Source of the DNA: Bacillota bacterium
GTDB taxonomy: Bacteria > Bacillota > UBA5301
Direction: 5' to 3'
Assembly (NCBI GenBank): GCA_017656135.1
Contig: JACDOJ010000011.1
Span: forward strand, 1-43,155
DNA length: 43,155 nt
How positions within the stretch are numbered: position 1 is the first letter of the stretch; each line of letters opens with the position of its first letter. Position numbers and translations under genes: made by a program. Below, piece by piece: positions 15,818 to 23,565 of the stretch. The notes under the pieces are model-generated. The model saw only the letters and a program-made list of their open reading frames with translations. It did no database searches and was not told the origin of the DNA.

Positions 15818-15862
15818 ATCCATCACTTTGTGCGCACAAGGGATTGCTATGGGGGGAGAACA

Positions 15863-18070
15863 GTGGAGTTAACCAGACGTAACTTTCTGAAGTACCTGGG
15901 CATCGCTGCGGCGGCCGGTACTGTTCAGGGTAAAATTGCTTTGGATCTCTTGCGTCCAGTTCCGTCGCAGGCTACGACCGAAAGTAACGTGATTTACAAA
16001 GCCGGAGTCTGTGGTATCTGCGGCATGAACTGTGCTATGAAGGGTAAAGTTGTCGACGGTGTTTTGATCAAATTGGAAGGCAACGAGTTGGACCAGCAGA
16101 GCGGTGGTTCCCTCTGCGCCAAGGGGAATGCTGGAATCAACATCCTGTATAACCCCGATCGCCTGAAGTACCCTATGGTTCGAACCAATCCGGAGAAAGG
16201 AATTGGGGTCGATCCTAAGTGGAAGCGGATTAGTTGGGAGGAAGCCTTTGACCTGGCTGCCCAGAAACTTTCTGAGATTAAAGAACAGTACGGCGGCAAA
16301 GCTATAGCTTGGTTTGGCGGCCATAAGGGCACAGATTTCCTGAAAGCCATCGGTTCTCCCAATGACTTTTGCCACCACTCTACCTGTGATACAGTTCGGG
16401 AAGTTGCCTGCGAGGTAATGCTAGGTACATCCGCCTACATCCCTGACTTTGCAGAAACCGACTACATCCTTTCCTTTGGCTGGGATCAGTTTGGTAAGGC
16501 TAAGAACGCCTGGGCCCGGTTGATGGCAAAGGCGCTGGACAGAGGAGCCAAACTGGTCGTCTTCGACCCGCGGCTGTCTCCGACTGCCAGCAAGGCTCAG
16601 GAGTGGTATCCGGTGGTCCCCGGTACTGACCACGCCTTGGTCTTGGCTATGCTGAATGTCATCATCTCCGAGAAACTCTACGATGCTGAGTATGTAGCTA
16701 AATACACCACCGGTTTTGATAAGCTGGCCGAGGAGGTCCGCAAGTACTCCCCGGAATGGGCTGCTGAGCTAACCGGAGTTCCGGCCGCCGATATCGTCCG
16801 GATCGCCCGGGAGTTCGCCGCCGCCAAGTCTGCGGTTATCCCCTGCCATAAACGGGAGGCTGCTCAGGTGCACCCCAACGGCATGGCCCTAGTGCAGGGT
16901 ATGATTGCGCTGATGGCCATAACCGGTAACTTCGAGCGCCGTGGTGGGGCCATGTTCCGAAAGAAGGCCAAGCTGAACAAAGTTAGTCCGCCGGAGGAAG
17001 CTCCAGGGCTGGAGACCACCATCCGGGTCGATGGGGCCGACCGTCTGCCCATTCTGTTGGAGTGCGGACACGCGGTCTACCAGAGTATCGCTGATGCTAT
17101 CCTGGAGGAGAAGCCATATCCTCTAAAAGCGGCCATCATATACAAACAGGGCTTGTTCTCTATGCCCAATCCGGCCAAGTTCGTCGAGGCCTTCAAAAAA
17201 CTGTTTATTATCAATATCAATATCCAGCCTGATGAGATGGCCCTCCTGGCTGATTTGGTTCTGCCGGATGTAACCTACATGGAAAGCGCCACAGTCAGTG
17301 TCCGCAAATATCATGCTCTTTACCCGCAAATTGCTGTGAGCGAGCCGATGGTTAAACCCATGTACGAGACCAAGAGCAGGTCCACGATCATCAGGGAGAT
17401 TGCCAAGCGGATGGGTATTGACCAGTACTTAAACCCAAGTGGGAGCAGTGTCCGTGATCAGCAACTTTCTCTCTACGGTCTGACCCAAAAAGATGTAATT
17501 GCTCAAGGCGGGGTTATCTCACCGGAAGGCACCGAGGTCAAGTACAAGGACCTGACCAAGCTTTCCACTCCGTCGGGCAAAATCGAGCTCTATGCTACGA
17601 GACTGGCTGAACACGGCTACAACCCGCTGCCGACTCACCGGGACGAGTGGATACTGCCAAAACCGAAGGCAGGAGAATTTTACCTGGTGACCACCAGGTT
17701 TGCTACTCACCGGCATGCTCAGATGCAGAACTACCGCTGGGTGCACGAGATCTACCCGGAAAACTACGTTAGCATCAATAAGAAAACTGCAGCTATATTA
17801 GGCATAGCCGATGGTGAGGAAGTAATTGTTGAGAGCCCATACGGGCAAATTAAGATTAAAGCCAAGCTAACTGAGGCGATTAGGCCTGATACAGTTTGTA
17901 TTCCTCACGGCTATGGTCATTGGTCCAAGTACTTGAGCAATGCCTACAGCAAAGGGGCCAATGACGGTGATCTGGCTCCGGCCCGGTCCATCGAGGAGAC
18001 CCTGGAGATGGATCCCGTAGCCGGCAGCAACAACGACTGTCACTTATTGGTTAAGGTGCGCAAGGCATAA
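15863..18070 (+). CDS. Exported molybdopterin oxidoreductase catalytic subunit, Psr/Phs-like
   Basis: 735 aa of the DMSO reductase superfamily. A twin-arginine signal (LTRRNFLKYLGIAAAAG) directs export of the folded enzyme. A [4Fe-4S] cluster is bound by Cys50, 53, 57 and 85 (CGICGMNC then SLCAKG). The best Mo ligand candidate is Cys175 in HHSTCDT. The C-terminal molybdopterin-binding domain is complete. Length and partners (four-cluster ferredoxin, NrfD) match polysulfide, thiosulfate, tetrathionate, arsenate or related reductases; the substrate cannot be decided. The GTG at 15863 has GGGGGGAG upstream; the frame open to 15830 is not needed. It leads an operon running at least to the NrfD gene. 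Confidence 0.93.
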   Translation: MELTRRNFLKYLGIAAAAGTVQGKIALDLLRPVPSQATTESNVIYKAGVCGICGMNCAMKGKVVDGVLIKLEGNELDQQSGGSLCAKGNAGINILYNPDRLKYPMVRTNPEKGIGVDPKWKRISWEEAFDLAAQKLSEIKEQYGGKAIAWFGGHKGTDFLKAIGSPNDFCHHSTCDTVREVACEVMLGTSAYIPDFAETDYILSFGWDQFGKAKNAWARLMAKALDRGAKLVVFDPRLSPTASKAQEWYPVVPGTDHALVLAMLNVIISEKLYDAEYVAKYTTGFDKLAEEVRKYSPEWAAELTGVPAADIVRIAREFAAAKSAVIPCHKREAAQVHPNGMALVQGMIALMAITGNFERRGGAMFRKKAKLNKVSPPEEAPGLETTIRVDGADRLPILLECGHAVYQSIADAILEEKPYPLKAAIIYKQGLFSMPNPAKFVEAFKKLFIININIQPDEMALLADLVLPDVTYMESATVSVRKYHALYPQIAVSEPMVKPMYETKSRSTIIREIAKRMGIDQYLNPSGSSVRDQQLSLYGLTQKDVIAQGGVISPEGTEVKYKDLTKLSTPSGKIELYATRLAEHGYNPLPTHRDEWILPKPKAGEFYLVTTRFATHRHAQMQNYRWVHEIYPENYVSINKKTAAILGIADGEEVIVESPYGQIKIKAKLTEAIRPDTVCIPHGYGHWSKYLSNAYSKGANDGDLAPARSIEETLEMDPVAGSNNDCHLLVKVRKA

Positions 18071-18095
18071 TCTACTCGGATAAGGGTGATTCCAA

Positions 18096-18743
18096 GTGGC
18101 AGCAATGGGAGAAAAAGATCTGGCAAGCATAGCCCTGGTACGCAGGTTGTATGAGGTCTTTCGGGGGCCTGATGCCGCCGGGGTCGCAGAACTCTGTGCC
18201 GGCAACTGGGTTTCAGATGTGGAGGAAACCCTGGCCGTCTTGGGTTTGGCTAGGCCTGCCACCTGGCACAGCCTGCTGCAGCAGTTGGGCACCGGCTGTC
18301 ACAACCGGGAACAGATGTTGGAAGAGCTGTCCGTGGAACACACCCGTTTATTTGTGAACGCCTACGGGGGAACGCCGGCACCCCCGTATGCCTCAGTCTA
18401 CTTGAACGATCAGCCTATGTTGGGCGGGCAGGTCACTCTCCAGGTGATCGAATGGTACAAACGGGCCGGGGTGGCTTTACCCCCTGACTACCCAGAGCCC
18501 CCTGATTACCTGCCGGTGGAGCTGGAGTTTGTCATTCACCTGATCCAGTCCATTCCCGAAGCCGGGACAGGTCAAGCTGCCAGCCAATTGCGTCTGGTCC
18601 AGCGTGAGTTCTGGCAGGATCATTTCAGGCTCTGGATTCCTCAGTTTGTGGCTAGGACTACAGAGGAGAGTCAGCACCCGCTGTACACGGCCTCAGCTGA
18701 AATACTCGGGGCCTTCGTCCAGCAAAGAGCTGTCTTAGTTTGA
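18096..18743 (+). CDS. TorD-family molybdoenzyme assembly chaperone
   Basis: 215-aa cytosolic all-helical protein of the TorD/DmsD/NarJ type. The conserved core is HTRLFVNAYGGTPAPPYASVY near residues 84-104. Such chaperones hold the apo-catalytic subunit until cofactor insertion and proofread its twin-arginine signal. AAGGGTGAT precedes the GTG start. The gene follows the catalytic subunit by 25 bp, so that enzyme is the evident client. Confidence 0.88.
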   Translation: MAAMGEKDLASIALVRRLYEVFRGPDAAGVAELCAGNWVSDVEETLAVLGLARPATWHSLLQQLGTGCHNREQMLEELSVEHTRLFVNAYGGTPAPPYASVYLNDQPMLGGQVTLQVIEWYKRAGVALPPDYPEPPDYLPVELEFVIHLIQSIPEAGTGQAASQLRLVQREFWQDHFRLWIPQFVARTTEESQHPLYTASAEILGAFVQQRAVLV

Positions 18744-18773
18744 TGGGTTTGTAAAAAGGGGAGGAGGATTAAA

Positions 18774-19325
18774 ATGGCCAATAAGCGTTATGGAATGGTC
18801 ATTGACTTGAGAAAGTGTGCGGGCTGCCACGCTTGTACAGTTGCCTGTAAGGCCGAGAATAAAGTCCCCGACGGGATTAAAAGAACTAAAATTATTGAAG
18901 AGGAAACCGGTGAGTTTCCTAACGTTGCCATAACCTTCAGGAAACACCAGTGTATGCACTGCCAGGATGCGCCTTGTGTCAAAGTCTGCCCTACCAAAGC
19001 ATCTTACCACACTGAATTTGGGACCTGTGAAGTGGATCCTAAGCTTTGTATCGGCTGCAAGTACTGTGTTCATGCCTGTCCGTATCGGGCCAGGACCATC
19101 AATCCGGAGAACGGCTTGCCGGAAAAGTGCACCCTCTGCGTGGACAAGCTGGCCAAGGGTGAACTACCGGCCTGTGCCACCACTTGCATCGGCAATGCTA
19201 TCACCGTAGGCGATCTCAACGATCCCAATAGTGAAGTCTCCCGGGCAGTGGCCAAAGGGGCCAGGCCCCTTAATCCTGAGTGGAATACCAAACCGTCAAT
19301 ATTCTACATCTGGAACCGGCGGTAA
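18774..19325 (+). CDS. Four-cluster ferredoxin subunit (PsrB/PhsB/NrfC-like)
   Basis: 183 aa with four sets of cysteines for [4Fe-4S] clusters: Cys15/18/21/25 (CAGCHACTVAC), CMHCQDAPCVKVCP, CIGCKYCVHACP and CTLCVDK with a later CATTC. It transfers electrons between the membrane anchor and the molybdenum subunit. It has no signal of its own and would be exported with the twin-arginine catalytic subunit. A GGGGAGGAGG site precedes the ATG. Confidence 0.95.
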   Translation: MANKRYGMVIDLRKCAGCHACTVACKAENKVPDGIKRTKIIEEETGEFPNVAITFRKHQCMHCQDAPCVKVCPTKASYHTEFGTCEVDPKLCIGCKYCVHACPYRARTINPENGLPEKCTLCVDKLAKGELPACATTCIGNAITVGDLNDPNSEVSRAVAKGARPLNPEWNTKPSIFYIWNRR

Positions 19326-19352
19326 TCATATTAACAATCTGGGGTGAGATAA

Positions 19353-20219
19353 ATGCATGGAGAAGTTCTATGGAATGTATATATCGCTATCTATCTCTTC
19401 TTAGCCGGAATCTCCGCAGGTAGTGCAGTCCTGGCTGCCGTGAACCAGCTCTTTGGAATCTGGGAGGAGAAGGTCACCAAGGCCGCAGCCTACGTGGCAC
19501 CCTTCCCGGTAATGGGTGGTTTGTTGGCCTTAGTGCTGGATTTAAGCAGACCCTTAAATTTCTATCAGGTCATGCTCCACTACAACTGGACTTCAGTGAT
19601 GAGTTGGGGTGTTGTCTTCCTCAACCTCTTTCCGCCGGTAGCCTTGCTTTTTGCGGTTTCTCACTTCACCGGATGGTTTGAAAAGTACCGTAAGGCTTTA
19701 GCCGTGGCCGTGATGGCTCTGGGTGTGGGAATCGGAACCTATGCCGGGCTGCTGTTGGCAGCGATTAGCGCCAACCCTCTCTGGGGTAATCCGGTTCTCG
19801 GTGTGCTCTTCTTGGTCTCTGCACTGAGCACCGGGGTTTGTGCCGCAATGTTAGTCGCCCAGTTTGTCTTCAAGGTTTCCCATCAGAGTCTCAAAGGCTT
19901 GGCTGTTGTGGACAGTACCCTGATCATTCTGGAGCTGGTTGTGATCGCCGTTCTTCTGATTGGTTGGGCCGTGGCACCGACAGGTGGGAAAGCCCTGCAG
20001 ATACTGCTGGCAGGTGAGTATGCCGGAATCTTCTTAGGCGGAGTCTTGGTCTTCGGTCTTCTGGTGCCGCTGGCTCTCAACCTCTTGGAGCTGGGTGCCT
20101 TCGGAAAAGCTCGCCACATCCCTGCTGTTGCTCCCCTGTTGGTGTTAGTGGGAGGTTACTTCCTCAGACACGTAATTGTCTACGCTGGTCAAGCTATCTA
20201 CCCTCTGCTTTTAGGCTAG
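19353..20219 (+). CDS. NrfD/PsrC-type quinone-interacting membrane anchor
   Basis: 288-aa integral membrane protein with about eight hydrophobic helices. The N-terminal YIAIYLFLAGISAGSAVLAA and the DLSRPLNFYQV segment after the second helix are typical of NrfD/PsrC subunits, which exchange electrons with the menaquinone pool. It completes a complex iron-sulfur molybdoenzyme with the two preceding subunits. GGGGTGAG precedes the ATG. Confidence 0.92.
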   Translation: MHGEVLWNVYIAIYLFLAGISAGSAVLAAVNQLFGIWEEKVTKAAAYVAPFPVMGGLLALVLDLSRPLNFYQVMLHYNWTSVMSWGVVFLNLFPPVALLFAVSHFTGWFEKYRKALAVAVMALGVGIGTYAGLLLAAISANPLWGNPVLGVLFLVSALSTGVCAAMLVAQFVFKVSHQSLKGLAVVDSTLIILELVVIAVLLIGWAVAPTGGKALQILLAGEYAGIFLGGVLVFGLLVPLALNLLELGAFGKARHIPAVAPLLVLVGGYFLRHVIVYAGQAIYPLLLG

Positions 20220-20242
20220 ACTTATAGGTGTGGTGAGTGTTA

Positions 20243-20629
20243 ATGGGCGACCGGGCGGAAATCGACCTACAAATTAACCAAGCGAGCGGGATACCGATAT
20301 ATGTCCAGCTCAAAGAGGCTATCAAACATTGGATCCTGGTGGGTAAATACCCGCCAGGATCTCAGCTGCCTACGGTCAGGCAGTTGGCGGTTGCTCTTAA
20401 AATCAACCCTAACACGGTAGCCAGAGTCTATTCTGAGCTGGAGAGTGAGGGAGTCTTGGCAACCCGCCAGGGTCGGGGGACTTTTGTGAAGGAAACCGAT
20501 GTACTGCCCTCAGATGCCGGCCGCAAGGAACTTAAAGCGCGCTTGGAACAGCTGCTGAAAACCGCCTATGAGTTGGGCTACAGTGTCGATGACGTCCGAG
20601 AGTTAATTGATGAGATTGTCTCCAGCTAA
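20243..20629 (+). CDS. GntR-family transcriptional regulator, YtrA type
   Basis: 128 aa. A winged-helix GntR domain (PIYVQLKEAIKHWI, GSQLPTVRQLAVAL, INPNTVARVYSELESEG, TRQGRGTFV) is followed by only a short helical tail of about 45 residues, the YtrA subfamily layout with no large ligand domain. YtrA members often autoregulate membrane-protein operons. The ATG at 20243 has GGTGAG upstream. It follows the NrfD gene by 23 bp and precedes a slipin gene by 15 bp, so it may control this operon through the inverted repeat at 15788-15817. Confidence 0.88.
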   Translation: MGDRAEIDLQINQASGIPIYVQLKEAIKHWILVGKYPPGSQLPTVRQLAVALKINPNTVARVYSELESEGVLATRQGRGTFVKETDVLPSDAGRKELKARLEQLLKTAYELGYSVDDVRELIDEIVSS

Positions 20630-20644
20630 CGGGGAGAATGGAGG

Positions 20645-21568
20645 ATGCAGTCGATGAAAACACCGCGCCAACATGGTCTGAATGCGATTCCACTGGTTTT
20701 GTTCACTTTTGTCACGGCATTAGGGGTTTTGGTTGGTTGGTGGCAGAACAGTTTGTTAGCCATCCCAGTGGCGGTGACGGTCGGGGGGGTCCTGGCCAGT
20801 TCCGTTAAAGTGGCCGCTGAATGGGAAAGAGCGGTCATTCTCAGATTGGGAAAGTTTCACCGGGTGGCCGGGCCAGGGCTCTTTTGGAGTTGGCCGGTAG
20901 TGGACGGGGTTTCCCACTGGATCGACCAGAGGATTCAGGTGACCCAGTTCACCGCAGAAGAAACCCTGACCAAGGACAACGTCCCGGTAGACGTGGATGC
21001 GGTTCTCTTTTGGGTGGTCTGGGATCCCCAGCGGGCTGCTTTGGAAGTGGCCGATTACGATCAGGCTGTGGCTTGGGCGGCTCAGACCGCTTTGCGGGAT
21101 GTCATCGGCAAGACCGAGCTCTCCCAGATGTTGGCCGGTCGAGAACACCTTGATGATATGCTGCAACAAATGATCGACCGGCGCACTGAACCTTGGGGGA
21201 TCGCCGTCCAGTCCGTGGAGATTCGGGACGTGGTCATTCCCAGTGCCCTCCAGGATGCCATGTCCCGGGAGGCACAAGCTGAGCGGGAACGCCGGGCCAG
21301 GATCATCTTGGGGACAGCTGAGACCGAGATCGCCCAAAAACTGGTGCAGGCCTCCAAAGTCTATGAGGGCAGCCCAATTGCCCTCCAACTCCGGGCGATG
21401 AATATTCTTTACGAGGGGATGAAGGAACGGGGCGGTCTGATGGTCGTGCCCAGTAACATATCTGACAGCTTGAATATCCAGGGCCTCCTGCATGCTTGGC
21501 AAAAGTTTGCGGGTCGAGAGGAAGACACTGGTGACAACTCCACCGAATCCCACCCGGAGGAATTATAG
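20645..21568 (+). CDS. Slipin/stomatin-like SPFH-domain membrane protein
   Basis: 307 aa. Two hydrophobic segments at about residues 14-50 are followed by an SPFH domain (EWERAVILRLGKFHRVAGPGLFWSWP split by the family's usual turns, then AEETLTKDNVPVDVDAV) and a basic coiled-coil tail (EAQAERERRARIIL). Slipins form membrane scaffolds; none of their substrates is visible here, and the usual NfeD partner protease is absent. The ATG at 20645 has GGGGAG upstream, while the ATG at 20654 has GGAGG; either may be used. Confidence 0.88.
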   Translation: MQSMKTPRQHGLNAIPLVLFTFVTALGVLVGWWQNSLLAIPVAVTVGGVLASSVKVAAEWERAVILRLGKFHRVAGPGLFWSWPVVDGVSHWIDQRIQVTQFTAEETLTKDNVPVDVDAVLFWVVWDPQRAALEVADYDQAVAWAAQTALRDVIGKTELSQMLAGREHLDDMLQQMIDRRTEPWGIAVQSVEIRDVVIPSALQDAMSREAQAERERRARIILGTAETEIAQKLVQASKVYEGSPIALQLRAMNILYEGMKERGGLMVVPSNISDSLNIQGLLHAWQKFAGREEDTGDNSTESHPEEL

Positions 21569-21619
21569 CCAGAGACGAGAAAACTAGGTTATAACAAACT
21601 AGACAAGGGTGGAGGAAAC

Positions 21620-22123
21620 ATGAAAAAGATTTTGATCACCAGTATTCTCCTAGTTTTGACTTTTTCATCCGCTGCCGGCGCCGCAGAACTGGCTGATAAA
21701 TTGGCGGTGGGTTTTCAAATTACCCCTCACTTCTCTGGCTTCAGCTTCAAGTATCAGCTTGATGAAGACCAGATTGTCCAGCCTATCTTTTACATCTCGG
21801 CCGAAGGGATAAACAGCGATAACAAAGTTCTGGATAACACTTTTGCCGTCAGAGTCCTCTACGATATGGGTTCCAACGGTTCCTACCAGCATTACCTGGG
21901 TTGGGGAGTGGGCCTTGTGACCCACAAAAACTACGAAGACGGCGCTGTCCAGGTGGATGAAACCAGCTACGCAGCCCAAGGTTTTGTCGGGTTCGAAAAA
22001 GGGTCACCTCTGGCTACCAGCATTGAGCTTTCCTTGGGTCTGGCCGAGGACAGCAGCGATTCTGGAAGCGGCAGCTTTGAAGCCGGTTTTGGCCTCGGCC
22101 TAGGTTTTCACTATCACTTCTAG
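21620..22123 (+). CDS. Exported small beta-barrel-like protein
   Basis: 167 aa. A clear signal peptide (LITSILLVLTFSSAAGA, cleavage near AGA-AE) is followed by alternating polar and non-polar strands (LAVGFQITPHFSGFSFKYQ, TFAVRVLYDMG, GWGVGLVTHKNY, SYAAQGFVGFEKG, ATSIELSLGLAE, GFGLGLGFHYHF). It ends with Phe, like outer-membrane barrels recognised by the BAM complex. The size fits an eight-stranded barrel. I do not recognise a specific family. GGTGGAGG precedes the ATG. In a spore-former this would be expected only if an outer membrane exists. Confidence 0.65.
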   Translation: MKKILITSILLVLTFSSAAGAAELADKLAVGFQITPHFSGFSFKYQLDEDQIVQPIFYISAEGINSDNKVLDNTFAVRVLYDMGSNGSYQHYLGWGVGLVTHKNYEDGAVQVDETSYAAQGFVGFEKGSPLATSIELSLGLAEDSSDSGSGSFEAGFGLGLGFHYHF

Positions 22124-22164
22124 TCATGTTCTCCAAACCAAGACATGGCAAAACTGTGAATAAT

Positions 22165-22193
22165 TTGACATATGATCAGTAATGAGTTATAAG
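22165..22193 (+). promoter_or_regulatory. Promoter of the selenocytochrome-rhodanese pair
   Basis: A perfect -35 TTGACA at 22165-22170 and TATAAG at 22188-22193 are separated by 17 bp. This gives the cytochrome and rhodanese genes their own transcript, separate from the molybdoenzyme operon. Confidence 0.7.
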
Positions 22194-22245
22194 GCGAACA
22201 CCTGTTTTGGATGGATTCTTAATTTCAAGGAGGGTACCTACTAAC

Positions 22246-23547
22246 GTGCGAAAGTCTAGCCGAGCGCTACTTGTGACTTTGTTCGCCGTAGCCAGCATTT
22301 TTCTTTCTGTTATTGGTGCTCTGGCGGCAGAAGACTCGGCCTGTATCAGCTGTCACACCAATCCGGATTTGCTGGACGAGCTGACTCCGGTGGTCACCAA
22401 GACCTCCACTGGCGGTTGAGGTGTCTCTGCCCCTCAGTTGAGCGGGAGCGAAAAATACGGTGTAAAGTCTGAATTTATTGATTCTTTACACGGTTCCTTG
22501 GGTTGCATCGGATGTCACGGCGGAAACAACGTGGTTGACAAGGAGGAAGCCCACCAAGGGCTGGTTGCGGACCCTTCAGCCATCGAAGGGGGAGTCTGCG
22601 CCGACTGCCACTCTGACGTAGTCGAAACCTTCATCACCAGTCTCCACTATACCACGGTAGGGCAGGCGCTGGGTCTTGAGGGTCTCTCTCACCAAGGAGC
22701 GGTCTTAGGTGATGAGCACCTTCGGGTGGATCACCTGGCTGAGACTTACGAGGGAGAGTGCTCCAATTGTCATGCCACCTGCGGCCAGTGCCACATCAGC
22801 AGGGCCAACACAGTGACCGGCGGCCTCTTGGACGGCCACAACATTGTCAGCCAGCCCGATGCGGAAACCGCCTGCTACAGCTGTCACGGTTCCCGAAGCG
22901 CTGGAGAGTACATCGGAGATGTAGCCGGCCTGAAAACCATGCCTGATACCCACTGGAAGAAAGCCGGCATGCAGTGTGTAGACTGCCATCCCGTCAGCAA
23001 CTTCCACGGTACTGGCGGCGAAGAGACGGCTAAGTACAAACTGGCTGAGCTGCCCCAATGTGTGGACTGCCACGCAGACGCACTCCCGGGCAAGGGAGAC
23101 GTCCTGGCCCACAATGCTCACCCTGAGAACACCTTAGAGTGCCAGGTCTGCCACTCTGTGCCCTACAACAACTGCTGGGACTGTCATGTGACCCTTACTC
23201 CGGAAGGGAAGTACGGGAGCAAGTCCGACAACAAATTGGACTTCAAGATCGCCCTCAATCCGGAACAGGATGAGCGGTATCCCTGGAAGTACGTCTTAGT
23301 GCGGCATGTACCTACTGCCCGGGATATGTTGGCAGCCAAGAGTGAAGGACTTCTGACCAATTTCGATCAGGTTCCCAACTATAAGCTGACCACACCGCAC
23401 AACATCCAAAAGCTGACTCCTCAGAACTTCAAGTGCCAGAACTGTCATAATAATAAGAAGTTCTTCCTAACCGAGGATGACATCAAAGAGACTGACCCGG
23501 CGGCCAACTACGACTACGTCGTCAAGGAACTGCCGCCTAAAATGTAA
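22246..23547 (+). CDS. Exported undecahaem cytochrome c with in-frame TGA (probable selenocysteine, residue 58)
   Basis: 433 aa if the TGA at 22417-22419 is read through. The signal peptide is RALLVTLFAVASIFLSVIG with cleavage near ALA-AE. Eleven CxxCH haem motifs follow: CISCH (33-37), then after residue 58 CIGCH (87-91), CADCH (118-122), CSNCH, CGQCH, CYSCH, CVDCH, CVDCH, CQVCH, CWDCH and CQNCH. The TGA lies in TSTGG-U-GVSAPQ between haems 1 and 2, outside any CxxCH. Without readthrough, the first part is a 57-residue stub and the second lacks export signal and ribosome site. GTG at 22246 is chosen for AAGGAGGG upstream. A SECIS-like hairpin follows the TGA. A nonsense mutation is the main alternative. 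It is co-transcribed with the rhodanese gene. Confidence 0.82.
22427..22448 (+). promoter_or_regulatory. SECIS-like stem-loop after the in-frame TGA
   Basis: Ten nucleotides after the TGA, C30-C31-C32 of 22430-22432 pair with G44-G46 (22444-22446), then after a bulged C at 22443, CTC (22433-22435) pairs with GAG (22440-22442). The apical loop is AGTT with G in second position. Two more pairs (22427-22428 with 22447-22448) extend the base around a bulged G. The 17-nt upper hairpin at 11 nt from TGA matches the size and spacing of the E. coli fdhF SECIS element. Confidence 0.6.
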
Positions 23548-23565
23548 AAACAGGAGGTTTCGTAG

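Larger units (their letters stand above)
15487..15862. other. Regulatory gap before the molybdoenzyme operon
   Basis: 376 bp without a convincing gene. It holds an AT-rich imperfect palindrome, CACTATTATAATATTGTG at 15580-15597, which includes a TATAAT but has no matching -35 box. The promoter and the perfect inverted repeat described separately at 15755-15817 follow. A TTTGTGAACA near 15639 and a TTCACAA at 15756 look like half-sites of Rex or Fnr/Crp-type operators but are not paired. Confidence 0.5.

Noticed and set aside
20756-21553. 265-codon antisense frame over the slipin gene
   Set aside because: It is the mirror of a well-supported SPFH gene with a ribosome site; the antisense product is His/Pro-rich without domains.
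22438-23547. Independent start (TTG at 22438) for the downstream cytochrome part
   Set aside because: The nearest GAGGTG lies about 14 nt upstream, too far, and the product would lack a signal peptide, so haem attachment outside the membrane would be impossible.
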